The notes beneath the pieces are model-generated. The model saw only the letters and a list, made by a program, of their open reading frames with translations, did not search any database and was not told where the DNA came from. A DNA stretch of 64,000 nt from assembly GCF_001050015.1 (NCBI RefSeq), contig NZ_CVTB01000099.1, forward strand, positions 1-64,000. Direction: 5' to 3'. This document shows positions 26,407 to 35,498 of this stretch, in pieces. This DNA comes from Mycolicibacterium malmesburyense (lineage in GTDB: Bacteria; Actinomycetota; Actinomycetes; Mycobacteriales; Mycobacteriaceae). Numbering within the stretch: the first letter of the stretch is position 1; each line of letters begins with the position of its first letter. The position numbers and the translations under genes are program-made.

Positions 26407-27081
26407 TCAGCAGCTGAACTTCTCGCCGGTCTGCGGGGGCGCGGTGGCCGGCTGCAGGCAGCCGAACGGTTCGATACCCGCGTCGCTGAAGCGGACGGCG
26501 GACTGGTAGGCGTAGTTGACGCAGAAGAGCCCGACCGTGTCGGTGCGGCAGCGGTAGTCGCCGAAGGAGAGCACCTGCCCGTACGGGAGCTCGGGTCCCT
26601 CTCCGGCGGTGAAGCGGCCGGGATCGCCGTGCACGGAGCCGACGATCACGTTGGTGCCGTCGAAGTCGACCCAGCCGCCCTTCCACTCGCCGTAGGCGTC
26701 GTCCGGCCGCGGCGGCGGGTTGACCAGGTCGACCAGGCAGGCCAGCGCGCCGTCGGCGTTCTGGCTGTCGGTCATGCAGTTGGTCTTGCCCGACGGTGTG
26801 GTGAACGCGACGTCCTCACCGAGATCCGTGGTCTGGCCGTCGCGCGTTGCCGAGTGGTACTGGGACGCGTCGGCGGGTTCACCGGCCTCGACCCAGGCCA
26901 CCACGTCCCCGATCGGGGCGCCGGGCGCGGGCGGAGCGGTCGGCTTCGGTTTGGTCGTGCTCGGCGTCGTCGAACCCGCCGACGGGGACGGCGGAATCGG
27001 TTCGATCCGTTCAGCTTGTCCGCCCGTGGTCGACGAACACCCTGCTACCAGCACAGACGCGATCAGCACAGCCATTCGCAT
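26407..27081 (-). CDS. Putative lipoprotein of unknown function
   Basis: A 224-residue exported protein. The signal peptide ends in LVAGC (Cys15), followed by a Pro/Ser/Thr-rich linker to about residue 50. The mature domain contains six cysteines (among them in TNCMTDS, ALACLVD, DYRCRTD, LFCVNY, PFGCLQ and the C-terminal SC), suggesting disulfides, and the segment AFTTPSGKTNCM common in mycobacterial secreted proteins. The function is unknown. It converges on ssuD, 13 bp away, and diverges from the esterase. A start two codons inward is possible. Confidence 0.82.
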   Translation of the reverse strand: MRMAVLIASVLVAGCSSTTGGQAERIEPIPPSPSAGSTTPSTTKPKPTAPPAPGAPIGDVVAWVEAGEPADASQYHSATRDGQTTDLGEDVAFTTPSGKTNCMTDSQNADGALACLVDLVNPPPRPDDAYGEWKGGWVDFDGTNVIVGSVHGDPGRFTAGEGPELPYGQVLSFGDYRCRTDTVGLFCVNYAYQSAVRFSDAGIEPFGCLQPATAPPQTGEKFSC

Positions 27082-27150
27082 ACCGGCCAGGCTAGCGGCC
27101 CGACACGCAATCCCTGACCAGGCGCGGCGGGAATCCATTGCTAACGTCGG

Positions 27151-28662
27151 GTGATGCACGAACACACCGTCCGCGCGACCATCGCCTCCGGCACGATCGA
27201 GGGATTCACCCGCGACGGCGTGCACCGCTGGCGCGGGGTGCCCTACGCACGCCCGCCAGTGGGTCCGCTGCGTCTGCGCGCACCCCAGCCGGTCCAGCCG
27301 TGGCGCGGTGTGCGGTACTGCCACGGGTACGGCAACTGCGCGCCTCAGCAACGCATGTACACGATGCTGGCGCCCGGCAAGTACCAGCCGATGAGCGAGG
27401 ACTGCCTGACGCTCAACGTGGTGACCCCGAAGAAGCGGTCGGATACCGCGATGCCGGTGATGGTCTTCATCCACGGCGGCGGTTACTTCATGGGCACGTC
27501 CGCCACGCCGATCTACGACGGTGCGGCGCTGGCCCGCAAGGGCTGTGTGTACGTCTCGGTCAACTACCGCCTCGGCGCCCTGGGATGCCTGGACCTGTCG
27601 TCGTTGTCCAATCGGAACATCACCATCGACGACAATTTGTATCTGCGCGATCTGGTGATGGCGCTGCGGTGGATACGCGACAACATCGCGGTGTTCGGCG
27701 GCGACCCGGACAACGTGACGATCTTCGGTGAGAGCGCCGGGGCGCACGCCGTGGCCACCCTGCTGGCCGTGCCCGCCGCCAAAGGCCTGTTCGCCAAGGC
27801 GATCTCGGAGAGTCCCGCCGCCGGGATGGTACGCACCCCAGAGGTGGCCGCACAGTACGCGACGAAGTTCGCCGCGCTGTTGGGCGCGGGGGAGGACGAC
27901 GGCGCCGACACGGTGATGGCGGCCCGGCCGGCCGAGCTGGTGAGCGCGTTCGAACGGCTCATCAGACAGGGCCAGCGCGAGATGCTCGGCGCCTTTGCGG
28001 CCGGACCGACGAGCGGAACCGATTACCTGCCACTGGATCCGGTGGAGGCGATGCGTAGCGGTAAGGCGCACCGGGTCCCGCTCATCGTCGGGACGAACGC
28101 CGAGGAGGCCAACCTCTTCGGGCGCTTCCTCAAGCTGCTGCCGATGTCCGAACCGATGATCGAGCGGCTGCTCGCCGAGGCCGAACCCGAAGAGCGGGAA
28201 CGCATCACCGCGGCGTATCCCGGCTATCCGGACCAGAAGGCGTGCGTCCAGTTCGGCGGCGACTTCGCGTTCGGCTCGGCCGCCTGGCAGATCGCCGAGG
28301 CGCACAGCCGCCACGCGCCGACCCACTTGTATCGCTACGACTACGCACCGCGCTCGTTGCGGTTGGCGGGACTGGGTGCCACGCACGCCACCGAACTGCT
28401 GGCCGTCTTCGACGTGTACCGCTCCGGGTTCGGGCGTCTGCTCACCGCCGTCGGCGACCGGCGAAAAACCCTGCGTGTCAGCGACGACATTCAGCGTCGC
28501 TGGCGCGAATTCGCCCGCACCGGGGTACCCGGCGACGACTGGCCCACCTACACCAGCGCGGACCGTGCTGTGCGAGTCTTCGATCACCGCCCGCGGATCG
28601 AGTTCGACCCGCACGCCGCCCGCAGGGAGGCGTGGGAGAGCTTCTCGCTGGTCTCGCGTTAA
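27151..28662 (+). CDS. Carboxylesterase type B
   Basis: A 503-residue esterase of the cholinesterase fold. The nucleophile Ser195 lies in FGESAGAHA, the oxyanion-hole motif is IHGGGYFMG, and the catalytic His is near residue 411 in GATHATELLAVF. The N-terminus RATIASGTIEGFTRDGVHRWRGVPYA-type segment is a family signature. No signal peptide, so cytoplasmic. The substrate is unknown. Start GTG 27151 or ATG 27154. The downstream kinase-like fusion gene follows after 40 bp. Confidence 0.92.
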   Translation: MMHEHTVRATIASGTIEGFTRDGVHRWRGVPYARPPVGPLRLRAPQPVQPWRGVRYCHGYGNCAPQQRMYTMLAPGKYQPMSEDCLTLNVVTPKKRSDTAMPVMVFIHGGGYFMGTSATPIYDGAALARKGCVYVSVNYRLGALGCLDLSSLSNRNITIDDNLYLRDLVMALRWIRDNIAVFGGDPDNVTIFGESAGAHAVATLLAVPAAKGLFAKAISESPAAGMVRTPEVAAQYATKFAALLGAGEDDGADTVMAARPAELVSAFERLIRQGQREMLGAFAAGPTSGTDYLPLDPVEAMRSGKAHRVPLIVGTNAEEANLFGRFLKLLPMSEPMIERLLAEAEPEERERITAAYPGYPDQKACVQFGGDFAFGSAAWQIAEAHSRHAPTHLYRYDYAPRSLRLAGLGATHATELLAVFDVYRSGFGRLLTAVGDRRKTLRVSDDIQRRWREFARTGVPGDDWPTYTSADRAVRVFDHRPRIEFDPHAARREAWESFSLVSR

Positions 28663-28663
28663 C

Positions 28664-28678
28664 GGTGGCGCCGCCACC
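28664..28678 (+). terminator. Short hairpin after the esterase gene
   Basis: GGTGGC-GCC-GCCACC, a perfect six-base stem directly after the esterase stop and 24 bases before the next start. There is no T tract; it may weakly separate the two genes or stabilise the RNA. Confidence 0.4.
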
Positions 28679-28702
28679 CGACATGTCACACGGAGGTGAC
28701 GA

Positions 28703-30658
28703 GTGCCCACCATCAACGTCGTCGAGCGCCCCGCCGAACTGAGCGCCGAGTGGCTGTCGTCGTCGATCGGCTCGCCGGTCGCCGACTTCTCCTATGAGCG
28801 CATCGGCACCGGGCAGATGAGCGAGTGCTACCGCGTCGCGTTGGCATACGAGGGTGACGACGCCGGCCCCGCGACGGTCGTGCTCAAGGTGGCGGCCACC
28901 GATCCGGTGAGCAGGCAGACCGGACTGGCGCTGGGCCTCTACGAACGTGAGGTGCGGTTCTACACCGACATCGCGCCGCGGATCGGGGGACCGGTGGCGC
29001 CGTGCTTCTCGTCGGCGTTCAACCCCGAGACCGGTGCCTTCCACCTGTTGCTCGGCGACGCCGGACCCGCGACCGTCGGCGACGAACTCCGCGGTGCCAC
29101 AGCCGAACAGGCGATGCTGGCGCTGTCCGAACTCGGCCGGCTGCACGGGCCGCTGCTCGGCGACCCCGCGGCCGCTAGCGCCGAGTGGCTGAACCGGGAG
29201 GCACCGGTGAACCAGGCACTCATCGCCGGGTTGTACGCCGGGTTCGCCGAACGCTACGGCGACAAGATCGCGCCCGCGCACCGCGAGGTATGTGAGCGCC
29301 TGGTCGCGAGTTTCGACGCCTATCTGGAAGCCGAGTCGGCGCCCGACCGGGTCAAGGGGCTCGTGCACGGCGACTACCGCCTCGACAACATGCTGTTCGG
29401 GCTGCCCGGCGCCGATCGCCCGCTGACCGTCGTCGACTGGCAGACAGTGACCTGGGGACCGGCGATGACGGATGTCGCGTACTTCATGGGCTGCGCGCTA
29501 CCCGTCGAGGTGCGCCGGGAGCACTACGACGCGCTGCTGACCGCCTACCACGAAGCGCTCGGCCCCGACGCGCCGCTCACCATCGGCGACGTGCGCGACG
29601 GGGTGCGCAGGCAGACCTTCGCCGGGGTGATGATGGCCATCATCTCGTCGATGCTCGTCGAGCGCACGGAACGTGGCGACGAGATGTTCATGACGATGCT
29701 GCAACGCCATTGCGAGCACGTGCTCGACGTCGACGCCCTGAGCGCGTTACCGGAACCCACTGCGCCCGAAGCCCTTACGCCGACCGCCGAGGATGACGGC
29801 GAGCACCCGCCCGGTGACGAGCCGCTGTGGAACGAGAGTTGGTACTTCGATTTCGTCGACCTCGAACAGGAGGTCGGCGGCTGGGTCCGTCTCGGCCTGT
29901 ACCCGAACCTGGACAAGAAGTGGCTCAACGGCCTGGTGTGCGGGCCCGGCATGCCGACCTACGCGCTGCTCGACTTCGAGGGCACCGGCGACATCGAGCT
30001 GACCCTCACAGCCACCGAACCGCTCAAGACCTATCGCGTCACGATGCGGGGTCGCGGCCAGGCGTACGACGATCCGGCCGCCTTGCTGCGCAACGAATCC
30101 GGACGGCCCGTCGACGTGTCGATGGAACTCGACTACACCACCGTGGGTACGCCGTATCTGTACCGGGTGACCCCGCGCTACGAGATCCCGTGCACGGTGT
30201 CGGGAACGGTGACGGTCGACGGTCGTGAGTTCACGTTCACCGATGTTCCGGGCCAGCGCGATCACTCGTGGGGTGTGCGCGACTGGTGGGCGATGGACTG
30301 GGTGTGGAGCGCGCTGCACCTCGACGACGGAACCCATCTGCACGGCGTCGACATCCGCATCCCCGGCGCCCCTCCGCTCGGCATCGGCTACGTGCAGACG
30401 GCGGGTGAACCGCTGATCGAGCTGCAGGCCGTGACGGCGCGAGAGACGTTCGCCGACAACGCGTTACCCGTCGATACCACGCTGACGCTGACACCCGGTG
30501 ACGTGACCGCCACCGCCGAGGTGCGCGCCCACGCGCCGGTGCTGCTGACCTCGCCCGACGGCCGGGTCAGCCACTTCCCGCGGGCCTGGGCGACGGTCAC
30601 CACGGCCGACGGCCGCAAGGGCGTGGGCTGGCTGGAGTGGAACCGCAACCAGGGCTAG
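28703..30658 (+). CDS. Fusion of APH-type phosphotransferase with a C-terminal beta-rich domain
   Basis: A 651-residue protein. Residues 1 to about 350 form a kinase fold with [11 protein letters not shown] near residue 225 and VVDWQT after it, paralogous to the protein encoded at 1505-2575. An acidic linker (near 355-370) leads to a C-terminal part of about 280 residues, rich in Trp and beta strands ([34 protein letters not shown]), resembling the DUF7064/7065 pair or CrtC/AttH-like lipocalin folds. Function unknown; the architecture recurs in mycobacteria. GTG start with GGAGG seven bases upstream. Confidence 0.85.
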   Translation: MPTINVVERPAELSAEWLSSSIGSPVADFSYERIGTGQMSECYRVALAYEGDDAGPATVVLKVAATDPVSRQTGLALGLYEREVRFYTDIAPRIGGPVAPCFSSAFNPETGAFHLLLGDAGPATVGDELRGATAEQAMLALSELGRLHGPLLGDPAAASAEWLNREAPVNQALIAGLYAGFAERYGDKIAPAHREVCERLVASFDAYLEAESAPDRVKGLVHGDYRLDNMLFGLPGADRPLTVVDWQTVTWGPAMTDVAYFMGCALPVEVRREHYDALLTAYHEALGPDAPLTIGDVRDGVRRQTFAGVMMAIISSMLVERTERGDEMFMTMLQRHCEHVLDVDALSALPEPTAPEALTPTAEDDGEHPPGDEPLWNESWYFDFVDLEQEVGGWVRLGLYPNLDKKWLNGLVCGPGMPTYALLDFEGTGDIELTLTATEPLKTYRVTMRGRGQAYDDPAALLRNESGRPVDVSMELDYTTVGTPYLYRVTPRYEIPCTVSGTVTVDGREFTFTDVPGQRDHSWGVRDWWAMDWVWSALHLDDGTHLHGVDIRIPGAPPLGIGYVQTAGEPLIELQAVTARETFADNALPVDTTLTLTPGDVTATAEVRAHAPVLLTSPDGRVSHFPRAWATVTTADGRKGVGWLEWNRNQG

Positions 30659-30984
30659 CGAGGCGCGTACATGATCAGCCCGACGCCGGCCAGACAGATC
30701 AACGCACCGGCGACGTCCCAGCGGTCGGGCCGGAAACCGTCGGCGACCATGCCCCACGCGAGTGAGCCGGCGATGAAGACACCGCCGTACGCCGCCAGCA
30801 CCCGGCCGAAGTGGGCGTCGGGCTGGAACGCGGCGACGAAACCGTAAGCGCCGAGCGCCATCACGCCCGCACCGATCCACCACCAGCCGCGGTGCTCGCG
30901 CACGCCCTGCCACACCAGCCACGCGCCGCCGATCTCCAGCAGTGCGGCCAGGACGAACAACATAACCGACTTGAGCACCATCAC
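30655..30984 (-). CDS. YnfA/UPF0060 family small membrane protein
   Basis: A 109-residue protein with four membrane helices, of the YnfA family, which is related to small multidrug resistance transporters. The segments [41 protein letters not shown] and the terminal [13 protein letters not shown] are family signatures. It converges on the fusion gene with a four-base overlap. The cargo is unknown; efflux is inferred from the family. Confidence 0.92.
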   Translation of the reverse strand: MMVLKSVMLFVLAALLEIGGAWLVWQGVREHRGWWWIGAGVMALGAYGFVAAFQPDAHFGRVLAAYGGVFIAGSLAWGMVADGFRPDRWDVAGALICLAGVGLIMYAPR

Positions 30985-30999
30985 GTCACTCAGCGTGCC

Positions 31000-31060
31000 G
31001 CGAGCGACCGCGAAATGAGGTCATGCCGCGGCGTGTCGCGTACAAACACGCAATGCTCGC
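31000..31060. repeat. Palindromic repeat, family A, copy 2
   Basis: The outer arms are GCGAGC (31000-31005) and GCTCGC (31055-31060), and the inner arms GCGTGT (31031-31036) and ACACGC (31046-31051). Against the reverse complement of the element at 20901-20969 it shares the 14-base block CCGCGAGCGACCGC, the 11-base block CGGCGTGTCGC and ACAAACACG or its near copy, with a variable middle. It lies upstream of the ynfA-like gene and after the stop of the next leftward gene. Confidence 0.7.
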
Positions 31061-31077
31061 GCACAGAGCCAAGGCGC

Positions 31078-31986
31078 CTAGGCGAGGTGGGCGCTGTCGT
31101 CGTCGAGGTCGTCGCGATTCAGGCCCATCGGCGTCGCGGCCGGGATATCGCCGCCGGTGACCACCTTGCGGGTGATCGGCGTCAAGGCGCGGAACAGACT
31201 CTCGATCTCGTCGTCGCTCGACGCGTCGAGCACCGGCAGCGCCAACCGGTCGGTGCTGTCCTCGATCAGCTGTTTGAGGTCGCGGCCGGCGTCGGTGAGG
31301 ACGTCGCCGTCGAGCAGCCCGCGCGCGGCGAGCCGCGACCGGTAGGTCTCCCACTGCTCGTCGTCATAGTCGCGGCTGCGCATGATCATCTCCTTGGGCA
31401 CGCGGCCCGCCGCGGCGTGCAGGACGTTGCTCTCGCGGCCGGAGATTCCGTGGCTGATGAGAACCGCGATGTGACCGTCGCCGCGCTGTTCCCGCAGCAG
31501 GGTGGCCGCGTGCCACAACTTGGCCAAGGGTTCCTCGGGCCAGGGCAGCGCCGCGTTGGCGGCGAACAACGGCCGGCCGTCCAGCGTGGCAAAGCGTGCC
31601 GCCTTGGCCAGCAGGTCCGCCGCGGTTGCGACATCGTCGCCGCTCCCGACGCCGTACCGCTCGAGCGCCGCCACGGCGGACTCCGATCGCACGCGCAGCG
31701 CGTCGGCCGGGGTAGCGACGTCCCACGCGGCGGGAAGGGCCTTGGCCACGCGATGCGGTGCGAAGTTGTAAAACGCCGCCGTCACCACTTCCGGCGGCAC
31801 CTGACCGAGCGGTGCCGACCTGGCGGCGAAGTAGCCCATCCAGAAGCCCTTGTAACCAAGGGTATCGAGGGCTGTGCGGGCTTCGGGGGCGAAGTAGGTG
31901 ACGGCGTGCACGGGTTCGAGTCGATCGAAGAATCGGCGCGCCAACGACGGTTGCCTGTCCACGTCGGCAGTTAACCACCCAGGCAT
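31078..31986 (-). CDS. SCO6745/SalK-like family protein
   Basis: A 302-residue protein matching the actinobacterial SCO6745 family, also described as SalK-like with a buried winged-helix-type fold. Recognisable segments are ARRFFDRLEPVHAVTYF, FWMGYFAARSAPLG and LWHAATLLREQRGDGHIAVL. The biochemical role is not known to me. Single gene, leftward, 35 bp from gntR, which runs the same way. An alternative start is unlikely because the family N-terminus is close to the ATG at 31986. Confidence 0.82.
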   Translation of the reverse strand: MPGWLTADVDRQPSLARRFFDRLEPVHAVTYFAPEARTALDTLGYKGFWMGYFAARSAPLGQVPPEVVTAAFYNFAPHRVAKALPAAWDVATPADALRVRSESAVAALERYGVGSGDDVATAADLLAKAARFATLDGRPLFAANAALPWPEEPLAKLWHAATLLREQRGDGHIAVLISHGISGRESNVLHAAAGRVPKEMIMRSRDYDDEQWETYRSRLAARGLLDGDVLTDAGRDLKQLIEDSTDRLALPVLDASSDDEIESLFRALTPITRKVVTGGDIPAATPMGLNRDDLDDDSAHLA

Positions 31987-32021
31987 GGGCCCGCTCGCCG
32001 GGGTCCCGTCCCGCGCGGCGG

Positions 32022-32735
32022 TCAGTGCCCCCGATCGTTCCCGGACACCGCCGAACTGGCCTCGTCGATGATCGCCCGCATGGCCTGTTCGGCCGCGGCC
32101 TCATCGCGCATCCTGATCGCGCGGGCCACCTCGTCGTGCAGGTTGATCGCGGCCGGGTTCGGGGTCGCGGGCATCATCCCGTGGTGCGTTCGACCGGCGA
32201 GCACCTCGGCGACCACGCCGTCCAGTGCGCGGAACATCTCGTTTCCGCTGGCCTCCAGCATGGTTCGGTGGAAGAGCTTGTCGGCTTCCAGGTAGGCCTC
32301 GAGGTCCCCGGAACGGCCGTGCACGACCATGTCGGAGACGGCGGCCGCCATCGCGCGGCACTGGTCGGGGTCGGCCCGCCGCGCGGCCAGGGCCGCCGCC
32401 GCCGGCTCGAAACCCCGGCGCAACTCGGAAAGCGAAAGGAGCTGGGCCGCACGGTCGCCGGCCTCCAGCCGCCAGCGAATCAGCCTGGGGTCGAACACGT
32501 TCCACTTCTCGGAAGGTTGGACCGTGATGCCGACCCGGCGTCGCGATTCCACCATGCCCATCGACTCGAGCACCCGGATCGCCTCGCGTGCGACGCTGCG
32601 GGACAACCCGTGTCGCGCGCTCACGCCGTCCAGCGTCAGCACCTGGCCGGCTTTATACTCACCGGAGACGATCGCCGTGCCCAGCGAATTGAGCAGGTTG
32701 CCGTGCAGTGCGCCGACGATGGGTTGAGACGACAC
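32022..32735 (-). CDS. gntR: GntR-family (FadR subfamily) regulator of gluconate genes
   Basis: A 237-residue regulator. The winged helix-turn-helix is in residues 10-75 (SVAREAIRVLESMGMVESRRRVGITV). The C-terminal all-helical FCD ligand domain has the metal-ligand pattern (Asp/His in LEADKLFHRTMLEASGN and later HDEVARAI). It diverges from the gluconokinase and gluconate permease genes, so control of gluconate uptake and phosphorylation is the likely role, by analogy with GntR/LgoR-type regulators. A perfect palindrome at 32777-32796 is a candidate operator. Confidence 0.9.
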   Translation of the reverse strand: MSSQPIVGALHGNLLNSLGTAIVSGEYKAGQVLTLDGVSARHGLSRSVAREAIRVLESMGMVESRRRVGITVQPSEKWNVFDPRLIRWRLEAGDRAAQLLSLSELRRGFEPAAAALAARRADPDQCRAMAAAVSDMVVHGRSGDLEAYLEADKLFHRTMLEASGNEMFRALDGVVAEVLAGRTHHGMMPATPNPAAINLHDEVARAIRMRDEAAAEQAMRAIIDEASSAVSGNDRGH

Positions 32736-32776
32736 CGATACATCTTTTCATACGGTCGATGAACCGGTCTAAAGAC

Positions 32777-32796
32777 ATATCAATGCGTGATGATAT
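32777..32796. promoter_or_regulatory. Candidate GntR operator
   Basis: ATATCA (32777-32782), eight-base spacer, TGATAT (32791-32796): a perfect inverted repeat in an unusually AT-rich stretch between the divergent gntR and gntK genes. FadR-subfamily regulators bind short symmetric sites with TG/CA-type edges; assignment to this regulator is inference from position. Confidence 0.5.
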
Positions 32797-32859
32797 TGCA
32801 ATCGTATGACTATTACGGCATGCTGTGTGATGCCAAACACAACTGGGTAGGTGGAGGAA

Positions 32860-33378
32860 ATGGCGTCTCCAATCGTCGTCATGGGCGTTTCGGGCTCGGG
32901 CAAGTCGACCGTGGGCGCCGCTCTCGCGCAGCGTCTTCGCGTACCCTTCGCCGACGCCGACGACTTCCATCCGCCCGCGAACATCGCGAAGATGACGGCC
33001 GGCGAGGCGCTCAACGACGACGATCGCTATCCCTGGTTGGAAGCGATTGGCGAGTGGTTGGCCGAACGCTGTGCGACCGGCGGCGTGATGAGTTGTTCGG
33101 CTCTGAAACGCAAGTATCGCGATCAGTTGAGGCGACACTGTCCCGAGACGGAGCTGCTGCATCTGGTCGGCACCCCGGAAGTCATCGGCAGGCGTCAGGC
33201 CAGCCGTCCCGGCCACTTCATGCCGGCGTCGCTGCTGGCCTCCCAATTCGACACGCTCGAACCGCTCGATCCCGATGAGCACGGCATCGACATCGATGTC
33301 GACCAAAGCATCGACGCCATCGTCGAAAGCTACGTCTCCGCAAGGGGTTCGGACTCGACAAATCGGCAAGACGCGTGA
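32860..33378 (+). CDS. gntK: Gluconokinase
   Basis: A 172-residue P-loop kinase that phosphorylates D-gluconate to 6-phosphogluconate. Walker A GVSGSGKST is at residues 9-17, followed by FADADDFHPPANIAKMTAGE, the gluconate-binding signature, and SCSALKRKYRD. The ATG at 32860 gives the usual N-terminus; a GTG at 32851 would add three residues. It is followed after about 100 bp by the gluconate permease gene. Confidence 0.95.
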   Translation: MASPIVVMGVSGSGKSTVGAALAQRLRVPFADADDFHPPANIAKMTAGEALNDDDRYPWLEAIGEWLAERCATGGVMSCSALKRKYRDQLRRHCPETELLHLVGTPEVIGRRQASRPGHFMPASLLASQFDTLEPLDPDEHGIDIDVDQSIDAIVESYVSARGSDSTNRQDA

Positions 33379-33482
33379 CCGGCACCCCGGCCAGCCCGGA
33401 TCCGTCGCCGGCGAAGCACTTCGACCACCACCTGCAAGCCTGAGACGTCCGGAGATCCCGGCGCTGACAGTTCGGAGGCCTG

Positions 33483-34922
33483 ATGGAAGCGATCGACCCC
33501 GCATACGGGGCAACGACTCTCCTGTTGATCGCCGCGGGAGCGGTGGCGGTTCTGCTGTTCTTGATCATCAAGGTCAAGATGCACGCCTTCGTGGCGCTGG
33601 TGCTCGTCAGCGTGCTCACGGCGCTGGCCGCGGGCATCCCGGTGGGCGATGTTCCCGACGCCATCAGCTACGGGTTCTCGAACACTCTGGGTTCGGTGGC
33701 GCTGCTGGTCGGCTTCGGTGTGATGCTCGGTCGGCTGCTCGAAGTGACCGGTGGCGCCCAGGTTCTCGCCGATACGCTCATTGCCCGGTTCGGTGAGAAG
33801 CGGGCGCCGTTCGCGCTCGGCGTCGCCGCGCTGCTGTTCGGCTTCCCGATCTTCTTCGACGCAGGCCTCGTGGTGTTCCTGCCGATCATCATGACGGTCG
33901 CCCGGCGGTTCGGCGGTTCGCTGCTGTTCTACGGTTTGCCGGCCGCCGGCGCCTTCGCCGCCATGCACGCCCTGGTGCCGCCGCATCCGGGCCCGGTCGC
34001 CGCGGCCGAGGCGCTCGGCGCGAGCATTGGCGTGACGCTCCTGGTCGGCGCCCCGGTCGCCGTGCTGTCGTGGTACATCGGCGTGCTGTTGGTCTCACGG
34101 GTGATCGGGCGCCGCGTCCACGTCGACGTCCCGACGGCGCTGTTCGGCGAGATGAACGGCGGGACAACGCAAACCGACACCGACACCGACACCGATGGCA
34201 CGGGCGCGGGAGGAGTGGCCACTGCGGCCCGAACAGCTCCGTCGTTCATCGCCGTGCTCGGCGTGCTGCTCCTGCCCTTCGTGTTGATCTCGTTCAACAC
34301 CGTGCTCGACACCCTGATCACCGCGGGCGTGCTGGAAGAAGACGCCACCTGGGCCCAGTACCTCATGCTGCTCGGCAACACCAGCGTCGCGCTGCTGATC
34401 ACGGTGATCGTGGCGGCCGTGGTGCTGGGCCTGCGGCGCGGCCGGTCGCTGGAGGAGGTCAGCGCCCTCTACGACAAGGCGCTCGGCCCGATCTGCTCGG
34501 TCATCCTGATCACCGGCGCCGGCGGCATGTTCGGCGGCGTCCTGCGGTTGAGTGGCATCGGCAGCGCGCTGAGCGACTCCCTGTCGGGGCTCGGAATGTC
34601 GCTGATCATCCAGGCATTCATCATCGCGACGGTGCTGCGGGTGGCGCAAGGCTCGGCGACGGTCGCCATCACGACGACGGCCGGGTTGCTCAGCGCCGCG
34701 GCGGCCGAGGCCAGCCTGGGCAGTCTGCACCTCACCCTGCTGGTCATCGCCATCGCCGCCGGTGCGACCGTGCTCTCACACGTCAACGACTCCGGCTTCT
34801 GGTTGGTCAGCCGCTTCTTCGGAATGGACGTCAAGACCACGTTGAAGACCTGGACGGTCATGGAGACCACGCTCGGCCTCACCGCGTTCGCGTTCAGCCT
34901 CGTGCTGTGGCTGGTGATATAG
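33483..34922 (+). CDS. gntT: Gluconate:H+ symporter, GntP family
   Basis: A 479-residue membrane transporter with about 12 helices, of the GntP family. Signatures include FGVMLGRLLEVTGGAQVLADTL, GFPIFFDAGLVVFLPI, MHALVPPHPGPVAAAE and SHVNDSGFWLVSRFFGM. A loop of Thr/Asp repeats (DTDTDTD) near residue 230 is an oddity of low complexity. GGAGG lies five bases before the ATG. With gntK and gntR it makes a complete gluconate uptake and activation module. Confidence 0.95.
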   Translation: MEAIDPAYGATTLLLIAAGAVAVLLFLIIKVKMHAFVALVLVSVLTALAAGIPVGDVPDAISYGFSNTLGSVALLVGFGVMLGRLLEVTGGAQVLADTLIARFGEKRAPFALGVAALLFGFPIFFDAGLVVFLPIIMTVARRFGGSLLFYGLPAAGAFAAMHALVPPHPGPVAAAEALGASIGVTLLVGAPVAVLSWYIGVLLVSRVIGRRVHVDVPTALFGEMNGGTTQTDTDTDTDGTGAGGVATAARTAPSFIAVLGVLLLPFVLISFNTVLDTLITAGVLEEDATWAQYLMLLGNTSVALLITVIVAAVVLGLRRGRSLEEVSALYDKALGPICSVILITGAGGMFGGVLRLSGIGSALSDSLSGLGMSLIIQAFIIATVLRVAQGSATVAITTTAGLLSAAAAEASLGSLHLTLLVIAIAAGATVLSHVNDSGFWLVSRFFGMDVKTTLKTWTVMETTLGLTAFAFSLVLWLVI

Positions 34923-34949
34923 CGTCGAACTCGTTGCGGGGCAACGGTC

Positions 34950-35435
34950 TCAGCCCTTGACGACCTGCGTTCCGCCCGCGAGCTCGTCGTGCTTGCCCTG
35001 TTTGGTGGCGCTACCGCTGATCGTCACGGCGATGACGATCATCGCGATGACGCCGAGCAATCCGCCGACGAACGGAATGATCGGGAGCAGCGTCCACGAA
35101 TTCCGGATGGCCGCCTGCGCGGCGGTCGGCTTGGGCGCTCCACCGGGTCCGCGGACACTCAGGCCGAGCAGCTTCTTTCCGGGCGTCGAACCCATACCGG
35201 CCTCGAAGGCCAGGAAGTAGACGAACATCAGGCCGCCGGTGAAGAACCCGGTGACCATGATGTCGGAGGCGCTGTCGGTGACGAACGCGAGCAGCCAGCT
35301 CACGATCCCCACGAGGATGCCGTCGATGAGTCGGGCGAGCCAGCGCAGAAGCAGGCCGCCCGGTTGTGCGCCGCCGCCAGCGGGATAGCCGCCGCCGTAC
35401 TGCCCAGGCTGTGGTCCGAGATTTCCGCTAGTCAT
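34950..35435 (-). CDS. RDD family membrane protein
   Basis: A 161-residue membrane protein. A Gly/Pro/Gln-rich cytosolic N-terminus (residues 1-25) is followed by the RDD-domain motif LLRWLARLIDGILVGIVSWLL and two to three further helices, with GSTPGKKLLGLSVR between them. RDD proteins are of mostly unknown function; some are linked to Na+/H+ exchange. The ATG at 35435 is preferred to the TTG at 35444. It converges on gntT. Confidence 0.88.
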   Translation of the reverse strand: MTSGNLGPQPGQYGGGYPAGGGAQPGGLLLRWLARLIDGILVGIVSWLLAFVTDSASDIMVTGFFTGGLMFVYFLAFEAGMGSTPGKKLLGLSVRGPGGAPKPTAAQAAIRNSWTLLPIIPFVGGLLGVIAMIVIAVTISGSATKQGKHDELAGGTQVVKG

Positions 35436-35498
35436 CCGAGTCAATGTACCGGCGACCCCGGCAGATCAGGGCCGATTTGGTCCGGCTCGGAGCAGCGC

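Noticed and set aside
26407..28716. 769-codon minus-strand open frame
   Set aside because: Real coding ends at the lipoprotein start (27081); the remainder is antisense to the carboxylesterase.
33375..33443. 22-codon frame starting on GTGA overlap after gntK
   Set aside because: Short, Pro-rich, no ribosome site and no hydrophobic or conserved feature; it probably arises from the spacer before gntT.
34170..34200. ACCGAC repeats in gntT as a mobile or CRISPR-like repeat
   Set aside because: It is only a short in-frame low-complexity Thr-Asp stretch in a transporter loop; no spacers or flanking repeats.
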